Below, one piece after another: positions 1-5,577 of a DNA stretch of 13,846 nt. The notes beneath the pieces were generated by a model. It saw only the letters and a list, made by a program, of their open reading frames with translations, did not search any database and had not been told where the DNA came from. Location: positions 1 through 13,846 of the forward strand of contig JAFNXT010000286.1 of assembly GCA_017378975.1 (NCBI GenBank). The letters are read 5' to 3'. Both the position numbers and the translations under genes were made by a program. Origin of the DNA: Oscillospiraceae bacterium (lineage in GTDB: Bacteria; Bacillota; Clostridia; Oscillospirales; Oscillospiraceae). Position 1 is the stretch's first letter; the number at the start of each line of letters is the position of its first letter.

Positions 1-15
1 CAAGACCAGGGACAT

Positions 16-64
16 GACAGGGGATCATCCCGTGTCTTCATTTCCAAAGACAGAGAACATCCGA
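16..64. repeat. REP-like palindromic repeat, copy A (degenerate)
   Basis: This is the most diverged of four related palindromes in the window. The left arm at 16-38 begins GACAGGGGA and ends GTGTCTT. A short CATTTCC loop follows, then AAGACAGAGAAC at 47-58, which matches the right arm of the other copies. The centre of each arm has drifted, so the hairpin is weak. It lies in the gene-free stretch downstream of the MerR-type gene. Confidence 0.6.
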
Positions 65-87
65 TGCCGTCCCCACGCCCCTTGTAG

Positions 88-187
88 GGCGAGGGCACGC
101 CCTCGCCGTCGCCGCCCTCCGGGCGGCGCATGCCTTCCCTCGATCGGAGCCCATGTGCCCCGGAGGAGACCTTCGCCCCCTCCGGGG
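88..187. repeat. GC-rich cluster of three stem-loops
   Basis: Three hairpins follow each other. GGCGAGGG pairs with CCCTCGCC (88-107, loop CACG). CGCCGCCC pairs with GGGCGGCG (110-128, loop TCC). CCCCGGAGG pairs with CCTCCGGGG (158-166 with 179-187, 12-nt loop). All stems are perfect. The cluster sits between repeat copies A and B, has no plausible coding content, and is more GC-rich than its surroundings. It may be a small non-autonomous palindromic element; its function is unknown. Confidence 0.55.
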
Positions 188-197
188 TGCGATCTAG

Positions 198-258
198 GAC
201 ATTTCAGCTATACGCAACTTCCATTTCCCCTCAAGACAGAGAACCGTCCCCTGTCTTA
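198..258. repeat. REP-like palindromic repeat, copy B
   Basis: The stretch 229-258 is identical over 30 nt to 1707-1736 in copy C, covering the loop end and the whole right arm (AAGACAGAGAACCGTC and onward). The expected left arm at about 198-220 keeps only its ends (GACA and CTT), so this copy can no longer form the long hairpin. It lies about 45 nt beyond the stop of the MerR-type gene. No U-tract is seen, so I do not call it a terminator. Confidence 0.65.
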
Positions 259-302
259 CGCCGTGACTGAAGGGGTGTCGCCATTCGAAAGACCCTGCCC
301 CG

Positions 303-1547
303 TCACCACTCCAGCTCCAAATAATACGGTCCGGGATCACCATCGCAGTATTGCATACTGTAACAGCACAAATAACGCACCCTGTGCCTCGCTTCTTCAT
401 AGGCAAAGATATAGTACCGATAATGATCAGAACCAGCGGCAGAACCATCCGGTCCTTCAAAAATCGGGTCATCATGATACGCTAAGATATGACAATCATA
501 GTCCCCTTTTTCCACCGTGACATAGTTCCAGCAGGGACGTTCTCCATCCTCTACGGTAGCCTTCCGCTGGAACAGCTCCCTCACACGGTCGATCTCCGCC
601 TGGAACGCCTCTTCCTCCAGCGGCCATTCGGCATAAACATCATAGGCAGGATCGATAAAGTCGAAATGGCGGTAAAGATATCTCGTGTCCAGCCGGACCG
701 TTTCATAGCTTCCATCGGACTGCTTCACAACGGCGTTTACGTTGGGAGCATGCGGAAACAGCTCACGAAACAGGTCATCACCGTTCACAGAGCAAGACGG
801 ATCGAAATCTCCATAGTTTCTGATATCAGTAGTCTCCGAATGGCTGATGATACCGAAAGGTGCCACGATCCAGCCTATGGTCGATAAGACCAGCACCACC
901 AGGATCCTTCGTTTCCACTTTAGGGGCACCTTCCCGGCAAGGCCAGTCCTCGAAATGATGATGTACGCAATGGACGGTGACAGGAACAAGAGCGTCAACA
1001 ACACACCACCCAGACGGAAAACAGGATAATAATTGCTGTGTGACTGTATCCAAAACACGAAGACCGCCCACACCACCGGGATCCCCACCAGCACGAAAGT
1101 CACTACTTTTTTGATGACATCCCATACGGTGGACCAAATGCTCCGCTTCTCATCTCCGGAAGGCATCGGTGCTTCCTCCACCGGCTCCGACAACGCATCT
1201 GCCAGCCGGGGGAAGGTGTAGAACCGCAAATGATCCAACCGGTCCAGCGCATCCACCAGCTTTCGTTCTTCATCGATGGCGGCACATTTCCGAGCCCTGA
1301 GTTCCTGGGCCATAGGGTAGAGGTTCCCAGAGCTATGTATCATCTCCCGGATCTCCGAAACGGAGGCCCCGAATTTTCTGAGGACAGCGATATCCTTCAA
1401 CCGCTGTACATCCTCTTCTGAAAAATCGTAATTCCTGCGTCCCCAATAATTGTCCGTGTGCTCCGGGGACACGAGAGCTTCCTCGATATAATACCGAACG
1501 GTGCGGTCCGTGAGACCTGTGGCTTCGCAAACTGCTTTGATCTTCAT
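303..1547 (-). CDS. Membrane-anchored MerR-family transcriptional regulator
   Basis: The predicted 414-residue protein begins with a MerR-type winged helix: MKIKAVCEATGL, then TVRYYIEEALV and a second element RRNYDFSEEDVQRLKDI, at residues 1-70. A helical stretch (75-110), typical of MerR dimerisation, follows. Three hydrophobic segments (about 146-167, 174-198 and 213-234) then lead into a 180-residue C-terminal domain rich in acidic and aromatic residues with several cysteines (C252, C339, C352, C394, C395, C401). Ordinary MerR proteins are far shorter and soluble, so this looks like a one-component sensor. With a cytoplasmic N-terminus, three membrane passes would place the C-terminal domain outside the cell. 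An in-frame ATG at 1574 overlaps the -10 box. I chose 1547 because AAGGAGG lies 8 nt upstream. The signal sensed and the targets, other than probable self-control, are unknown. Confidence 0.85.
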   Translation of the reverse strand: MKIKAVCEATGLTDRTVRYYIEEALVSPEHTDNYWGRRNYDFSEEDVQRLKDIAVLRKFGASVSEIREMIHSSGNLYPMAQELRARKCAAIDEERKLVDALDRLDHLRFYTFPRLADALSEPVEEAPMPSGDEKRSIWSTVWDVIKKVVTFVLVGIPVVWAVFVFWIQSHSNYYPVFRLGGVLLTLLFLSPSIAYIIISRTGLAGKVPLKWKRRILVVLVLSTIGWIVAPFGIISHSETTDIRNYGDFDPSCSVNGDDLFRELFPHAPNVNAVVKQSDGSYETVRLDTRYLYRHFDFIDPAYDVYAEWPLEEEAFQAEIDRVRELFQRKATVEDGERPCWNYVTVEKGDYDCHILAYHDDPIFEGPDGSAAGSDHYRYYIFAYEEARHRVRYLCCYSMQYCDGDPGPYYLELEW

Positions 1548-1555
1548 CCAAGCCC

Positions 1556-1562
1556 CCTCCTT
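1556..1562 (-). promoter_or_regulatory. Ribosome binding site of the MerR-type gene
   Basis: AAGGAGG on the minus strand lies 8 nt before the ATG at 1547. Together with the promoter position this rules out the longer in-frame ATG at 1574. Confidence 0.8.
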
Positions 1563-1569
1563 CCCCGCC

Positions 1570-1600
1570 AGCATACACTTTCACGCCACGTAAAAGTCAA
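1570..1600 (-). promoter_or_regulatory. MerR-type promoter with 19-bp spacer and operator dyad
   Basis: Read on the minus strand, TTGACT (1595-1600) and TATGCT (1570-1575) are separated by 19 bp, the long spacer characteristic of MerR-activated promoters. Within this region a 9-3-9 dyad, ACTTTCACG (1577-1585) and CGTAAAAGT (1589-1597) on the plus strand, pairs at 8 of 9 positions. Transcription would start near 1563, just ahead of the AAGGAGG of the regulator. The layout implies that the regulator controls its own gene. Confidence 0.72.
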
Positions 1601-1649
1601 GCCCAAACACAGCTCCAGCCATGTTTTTTGAAAACTCCATACTCCGGCA

Positions 1650-1666
1650 GTCATCCCGAGGATGAC
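1650..1666. repeat. Short perfect hairpin
   Basis: GTCATCC and GGATGAC form a 7-bp perfect stem with loop CGA. It lies upstream of the MerR-type promoter and just beyond repeat copy C. No T-run follows on either side, so it is not a clear terminator. It could be an extra regulator site or chance. Confidence 0.35.
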
Positions 1667-1679
1667 CCACAAAGCACAC

Positions 1680-1735
1680 GACAGAGGACGGTCCTGCGTC
1701 TTCACTCCTCAAGACAGAGAACCGTCCCCTGTCTT
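1680..1735. repeat. REP-like palindromic repeat, copy C (best hairpin)
   Basis: Two 23-nt arms (1680-1702 and 1711-1733) flank an 8-nt loop. On the minus strand, three of the four arm mismatches become G-U wobbles, leaving one true mismatch, so the transcript of the upstream gene would fold into a long hairpin here. The right arm shares 30 nt with copy B (229-258), and 1686-1711 is identical to 2318-2343 of copy D. The element overlaps the 3' end of the small membrane protein gene and provides its stop codon. Confidence 0.8.
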
Positions 1736-2284
1736 ATTGAACTCATCCCAAAACCATTCAAGACCGCTATAAAACTGGTGTGAAAATTCGATGCTTTGTC
1801 CGCTAAATAAATAAATCACCAGCGTATAGCCAACGCTCCTGTCACGCATCTCTCTAGTTATTTTGGATATTTCCGAAGGAGGAAACGTTATCATCCTTCT
1901 AAAGGACCGATATACAAAAAGCCCATCGATATAGTCCATACGGACTGACAGTATCCCGACCATGCGGACAGTATACACCAATACCATGACTACCAAAAAA
2001 TCTATCATAATAATTGCCTCATAATATACAGAGAAGCAGAGTGCCGTCACTAGAACCGATTCTGTGCCAATCAGACCAACAACTCCATATTTCCGGGGTT
2101 TTATGACGTTTTCCAAGTGATCATACTTTCTTAGCGCATCCACTATCCGGCTTTCAAACAGAGCGTGGTAGAAAAACAAGCAACCAACGCACACAAAAAG
2201 AATATGAAAGATGATAAATTCTGCCTCACTAGTCCGCCCATAAGCCGCCAGGAAACAAGTCACAGAGTACGGATCAAAAGTCAT
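1709..2284 (-). CDS. Small membrane protein with C-terminal soluble domain, function unknown
   Basis: The predicted protein has 191 residues. Three hydrophobic segments (about 21-43, 67-88 and 90-113) precede a soluble region (114-185) with alternating strands and the motif SFRRMITFPPSEISKI, ending in a helix with GLEWFWDEF. This layout resembles bacterial membrane proteins with PH-like C-terminal domains, but I do not recognise a family with certainty. The gene is visibly more AT-rich than the operon to its right, suggesting a different origin. The last eight residues (KTGDGSLS, 184-191) and the TGA are encoded exactly by repeat copy C, so the native C-terminus may have been replaced or extended. 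Start: ATG at 2284 with AAGGGGG 7 nt upstream. A consensus promoter lies at 2393-2420. Confidence 0.75.
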   Translation of the reverse strand: MTFDPYSVTCFLAAYGRTSEAEFIIFHILFVCVGCLFFYHALFESRIVDALRKYDHLENVIKPRKYGVVGLIGTESVLVTALCFSVYYEAIIMIDFLVVMVLVYTVRMVGILSVRMDYIDGLFVYRSFRRMITFPPSEISKITREMRDRSVGYTLVIYLFSGQSIEFSHQFYSGLEWFWDEFNKTGDGSLS

Positions 2285-2311
2285 ATACTTACCCCCTTGT
2301 AAGGAATCTAA

Positions 2312-2371
2312 GACAGGGGACGGTCCTGCGTCTTCACTCCTCAGGCCAGAGGACCGTCCCCTGTCCTGCGT
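2312..2371. repeat. REP-like palindromic repeat, copy D
   Basis: Perfect 16-nt arms GACAGGGGACGGTCCT (2312-2327) and its complement (2350-2365) flank a 22-nt middle. The stretch 2318-2343 is identical to 1686-1711 of copy C. The copy lies between the promoter at 2393-2420 and the start codon at 2284, so it would be transcribed as a hairpin in the 5' leader of the small membrane protein gene. Confidence 0.8.
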
Positions 2372-2392
2372 GTCACACCCCCTGTTTCTTCC

Positions 2393-2420
2393 ATTATAGC
2401 ACCCCCAAGATCCTTGTCAA
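2393..2420 (-). promoter_or_regulatory. Consensus sigma-A promoter for the small membrane protein gene
   Basis: On the minus strand TTGACA (2415-2420) and TATAAT (2393-2398) are both perfect hexamers with a 16-bp spacer. Transcription would start near 2386, giving a leader of about 100 nt that contains repeat copy D. Confidence 0.8.
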
Positions 2421-2466
2421 CCAAAAACGATCGTCCCCACACCAACAACACTGACCCCGATAGATC

Positions 2467-2481
2467 GTCCGCGTAGCGGAC
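2467..2481. repeat. Short perfect hairpin between operon terminator and accessory promoter
   Basis: GTCCGC and GCGGAC form a 6-bp stem with loop GTA. It lies in the gene-free interval 2421-2506, where I otherwise see only a short CCTGCAT direct repeat at about 2490-2503. No function is assigned. Confidence 0.3.
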
Positions 2482-2506
2482 ACCATGATCCTGCATCCTG
2501 CATTAT

Positions 2507-2544
2507 CGAAAAAAGCACCACCCGACCGGATGGTGCTTTTTTCG
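2507..2544 (-). terminator. Rho-independent terminator of the ktrB-rnc operon
   Basis: CGAAAAAAGCACCA (2507-2520) and TGGTGCTTTTTTCG (2531-2544) form a perfect 14-bp stem with a 10-nt loop. The minus-strand transcript ends in a T-rich arm. It starts 4 nt after the rnc stop. The A/T symmetry could also terminate transcripts coming from the left. Confidence 0.93.
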
Positions 2545-2548
2545 ATAT

Positions 2549-3232
2549 TCACTTCTCCGGGAACAGGGCCTCGATCGCGGCCCGTGCCGCGTCCTGCTCT
2601 GCCCGTTTCTTACTGCGTCCCATGCCCTCGCCAACGACCTTGCCGTTGAGGGACACCGACACCCGGAACTGTTTGTCATGATCCGGGCCGCTCTCCCCCG
2701 TCAGGGCGTAGCTGAGCACCTGATCCTTCTTCCGCTGGACCAACTCCTGCAGGGTGGTCTTGTAGTCCACATTGTGGAGCTTCTTCACCGGCACGTCACA
2801 CAGGATGAACTGCCGGATGAACCCGGCCGCAGGCTCGAAGCCGCCGTCCAGATAGCAGGCGGCGATCACGCTCTCCACGGCATCGGCCAGGATCGAGGCA
2901 CGGCCTCTGCCGCCTCCCTGCTCCTCGCCGTGGCCCAACAGCAGATGCTGTCCCAGCCCGATCTTATCCGCCACAGCGGCCAGCGTGGTCTCGCAGACCA
3001 TGTCCGCCCGCATCCGGGTCAGCTCCCCTTCGGGACGGTCCGGGAAATTCCGGTACAGGTGGTCTGCCACCGTCATGCCCAGAATGGAATCCCCAAGGAA
3101 CTCCAGCCGCTCGTTGCTCATGAGACTGTCATGATACCGCTCATTGGCATAGGAGGAATGGGCCAGCGCGTTCTGCAACAGCCCAAGATTTTTGAACCGA
3201 TAGCCGATGGCTTTCTCCAGATCACTGAGCAT
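2549..3232 (-). CDS. rnc: Ribonuclease III
   Basis: RNase III cleaves double-stranded RNA in the cytoplasm, including rRNA precursors and some mRNAs. The predicted 227-residue protein has the signature NERLEFLGDS at 40-49, with E41, E44 and D48. D117 and E120 in the DAVES element fit the catalytic acidic residues. A C-terminal double-stranded RNA binding domain (about 156-224) contains DYKTTLQELVQ and GRSKKRAEQDAARAAI. The length is normal. An in-frame ATG at 3349 would add 39 residues with no RNase III similarity inside plsX. The start at 3232 is chosen because AAGGAGG lies 6 nt upstream and the homologous sequence begins there. The gene overlaps the plsX end by 11 nt and is the last gene of the operon. 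Confidence 0.97.
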   Translation of the reverse strand: MLSDLEKAIGYRFKNLGLLQNALAHSSYANERYHDSLMSNERLEFLGDSILGMTVADHLYRNFPDRPEGELTRMRADMVCETTLAAVADKIGLGQHLLLGHGEEQGGGRGRASILADAVESVIAACYLDGGFEPAAGFIRQFILCDVPVKKLHNVDYKTTLQELVQRKKDQVLSYALTGESGPDHDKQFRVSVSLNGKVVGEGMGRSKKRAEQDAARAAIEALFPEK

Positions 3233-4256
3233 TGGGCTCCTCCTTGATCTTGGCCAGACACTGCTCCAGCTCCGCGGACATATCGTTCTTCGCCGCATCC
3301 ATGGCCTGACGCACCGCATTACGGAACGCCAGCCGGTCAGAGGACCCATGGGCCTTGATCACCGGCTTCTTGATACCAAGGAACTGGGTACCGCCGATCT
3401 CACGGTAGTCCATCATCTTCATCACCTCGTCCACGCCCTTCTTGCAGAAGAGGTAGCCGATCTTGGACAGGAAGCTCCGCTTGAAGATCTTATGCTTCAT
3501 CAGGCTCCCCATGAACATGGCGGTGCCCTCGATGGACTTCAGCAGGACGTTACCGGAGAAGCCGTCGGCCACCACCACATCCACGCCGCCCAGAAGCACG
3601 TCCCGTCCCTCCACGTTGCCGATAAAGTTCACGAGCCCCTTCTCATGGGCATCAGTCAGCAGAGCATAGGCCTCCTTCTGCAAGGGCGTGCCCTTGGAAT
3701 CCTCGGTGCCGATGTTCAAAAGGCCCACTCTGGGAGATGCGATCCCCAGACTCTTCCGGGCGAACAGAGTGCCCACGATGCCGAACTGGAGCAAAAACTC
3801 CGGGGTGCACTCGGCATTGGCGCCGCAGTCCAGAAGCACGGTCTTGCCACCGGCCTTATTGGGCATACAGGGGCCCATGGCGGCACGGCGGATGCCCTTC
3901 ACCCGCTTGACCACCAGCGTGGCGCCGGAGAGCAACGCGCCGGTGGAACCGGCAGAGATACAAACATCGCCCTCGCCCTCCGCCAGCATGCGCAGTCCCA
4001 CGATCATGGAGGAATCCTTCCGCTTGCGGACCACATTGGCCGGATCGTCGTGCATATCCACCACGTCCTCGGCGTTGCGGATGGTGATGCCCTCCGGCAG
4101 GTTCTCGATCCCGTTGTCCTTCAGGACCTTCAGGATCTCCTCGCCCCGACCCACCAGCGTGATCTGCGCGCCGAAGTCCTTCGCCGCGTCGATCGCGCCC
4201 ATCACCGGAGCCTGAGGGGCGTGATCGCCGCCCATGGCGTCCAGAATGATTCTCAT
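3222..4256 (-). CDS. plsX: Phosphate acyltransferase PlsX
   Basis: PlsX converts acyl-ACP and phosphate to acyl-phosphate, the donor used by PlsY to acylate glycerol-3-phosphate at the start of phospholipid synthesis. The predicted 344-residue protein opens with MRIILDAMGGDHAP, the family N-terminus. Other typical elements are SAGSTGALLSGA (101-112), LLDCGANAEC (141-150), NIGTEDSKGT (181-190) and DGFSGNVLLKSIEG (231-244). Length is in the family range, with a slightly extended C-terminal tail (about 320-344). The in-frame ATG at 4280 would overlap trmFO and lacks homology. The ATG at 4256 has GAGGGA just upstream. trmFO ends 16 nt before it, and rnc begins inside its last codons. An acyl carrier protein gene, often found next to plsX, is absent here. 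Confidence 0.96.
   Translation of the reverse strand: MRIILDAMGGDHAPQAPVMGAIDAAKDFGAQITLVGRGEEILKVLKDNGIENLPEGITIRNAEDVVDMHDDPANVVRKRKDSSMIVGLRMLAEGEGDVCISAGSTGALLSGATLVVKRVKGIRRAAMGPCMPNKAGGKTVLLDCGANAECTPEFLLQFGIVGTLFARKSLGIASPRVGLLNIGTEDSKGTPLQKEAYALLTDAHEKGLVNFIGNVEGRDVLLGGVDVVVADGFSGNVLLKSIEGTAMFMGSLMKHKIFKRSFLSKIGYLFCKKGVDEVMKMMDYREIGGTQFLGIKKPVIKAHGSSDRLAFRNAVRQAMDAAKNDMSAELEQCLAKIKEEPNAQ
3239..3245 (-). promoter_or_regulatory. Ribosome binding site deciding the rnc start
   Basis: A perfect AAGGAGG on the minus strand lies inside the plsX coding end, 6 nt before the rnc ATG at 3232. This favours that start over the upstream ATG at 3349. Confidence 0.88.
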
Positions 4257-4272
4257 AGCTCCCTCTCTTTCT

Positions 4273-5577
4273 TTATACACCTCTGGCCTTCAGCTCGTCG
4301 ATCACCGCGAGGGACCGGTTCGCGATCGCCAGATTCTTCTCTGCCTTCTTACGGATCCTCTGCTCCAAAGGAGCGATGATGCTGAAATTGATGTTCATGG
4401 GCTGGAAATCCACGATGCTCTCATCGCTGATGTAAAGGCCCAGCGCACCGATGGCGGTGGTCCGGGGGAACTCCGGGAGTTCCCGTCCCTGCACCTTGGC
4501 CGCCATGGCCACCGCCGCCAAAAAGCCGGAAGCGGCAGACTCCACATAGCCCTCCACGCCGGTCATCTGGCCGGCGAAGGCCACCATGGGATCTCTGCGG
4601 TCGGCGTAATACTTATCCAGCAGCTTGGGGCTCTGGAGGAAGGTGTTCTGATGCATCACACCGTAACGCACGAACTCCGCATCCTTCAGGGCCGGGATCA
4701 TGGAGAACACACGCTTCTGCTCTCCAAATTTCAGATGGGTCTGGAAGCCCACCAGATTGAAGATGCTGCCTGCGGCATTGTCCTGCCGAAGCTGGACCAC
4801 CGCATAAGGCTCCCTGCCGGTCTTGGGATCCTTCAAGCCCACCGGCTTCAACGGACCGTAGCGAAGGGTATCATACCCACGCCGTCCCATGACCTCTACG
4901 GGCATACAGCCCTCGAAAACGTTCCTGTCCTCGAACCCATGGACCGGCGCTTCCTCCGCCGCCACCAGTTCCTTCAGGAATGCATCGTATTCTTCTTTAT
5001 CCATGGCGCAGTTGATATAGTCCGGGGTCCCCCGGTCATACCGGGACTGCCACCATGCCTTGTCCATATCGATCGACTCCGCCGTCACCAGGGGCGCGGC
5101 GGCATCGAAGAAATGCAGATACCCGGTGCCGAAGTACTCCCCGATCGCCTTGGACAGTCCATCGGAGGTCAGGGGTCCCGTAGCGATGATCACCGGCCCT
5201 TCCGGGACGGCAGTGATCTCCTCCTCGGTGACGGTGATGTTGGGGTGGTTCCGTACCTTCTCGGTGACGAGCTTGGCGAAGCCCTCCCGATCCACCGCCA
5301 GACAGCCACCGGCCTCCACACGGGTCTGGTCGGCGCAGGCGATGATCAGACTGTCCATGCGCCGGAGCTCTTCCTTCAACAGGCCCACGGCGTTCTCCAG
5401 CCGGTCGCCCCGGAGGGAGTTGGAGCATACCAGCTCACCGAACCAGGGGCTATGATGGGCAGGGGTCATCTTGTGGGGCTTCATCTCGAACAGCTCCACC
5501 TGCACCCCACGCTGGGCAAGCTGCCACGCGGCCTCGGAGCCTGCCAGCCCCGCGCCGATCACTTTCACTTTGCTCAT
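4273..5577 (-). CDS. trmFO: Folate/FAD-dependent tRNA (m5U54) methyltransferase TrmFO
   Basis: TrmFO makes 5-methyluridine at position 54 of the tRNA T-loop, using methylenetetrahydrofolate and reduced FAD. It is the usual m5U54 enzyme in many Gram-positive bacteria, in place of SAM-dependent TrmA. The predicted 434-residue protein has an N-terminal dinucleotide fold, [17 protein letters not shown] (5-21). CSNSLRGD holds C51 and FEGCMPVE holds C224, matching the two functional cysteines known in the Bacillus enzyme. GPLKPVGL and the C-terminal [16 protein letters not shown] element are also family-typical. Length is normal. The start codon overlaps the topA stop by 4 nt (ATGA), indicating translational coupling. 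plsX follows after 16 nt. Confidence 0.97.
   Translation of the reverse strand: MSKVKVIGAGLAGSEAAWQLAQRGVQVELFEMKPHKMTPAHHSPWFGELVCSNSLRGDRLENAVGLLKEELRRMDSLIIACADQTRVEAGGCLAVDREGFAKLVTEKVRNHPNITVTEEEITAVPEGPVIIATGPLTSDGLSKAIGEYFGTGYLHFFDAAAPLVTAESIDMDKAWWQSRYDRGTPDYINCAMDKEEYDAFLKELVAAEEAPVHGFEDRNVFEGCMPVEVMGRRGYDTLRYGPLKPVGLKDPKTGREPYAVVQLRQDNAAGSIFNLVGFQTHLKFGEQKRVFSMIPALKDAEFVRYGVMHQNTFLQSPKLLDKYYADRRDPMVAFAGQMTGVEGYVESAASGFLAAVAMAAKVQGRELPEFPRTTAIGALGLYISDESIVDFQPMNINFSIIAPLEQRIRKKAEKNLAIANRSLAVIDELKARGV

Noticed and set aside
14..520. Open reading frame of 168 codons on the plus strand at the window start
   Set aside because: It runs through the palindromic repeats and the antisense end of the MerR-type gene; the proline/arginine-rich translation is an artefact of hairpin sequence.
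16..2371. CRISPR-like array from the spaced repeats
   Set aside because: Only four unevenly spaced, diverged palindromes with genes between them; no uniform spacers and no cas genes.
1680..2371. Composite transposon formed by repeat copies C and D around the small membrane protein gene
   Set aside because: No transposase, no target-site duplication visible, and two further copies lie outside; presence of repeats on both sides alone does not show joint mobility.
3207..4379. Open reading frame of 390 codons on the plus strand opposite plsX
   Set aside because: Mirrors plsX in GC-rich DNA, with histidine-rich translation and no recognised family.
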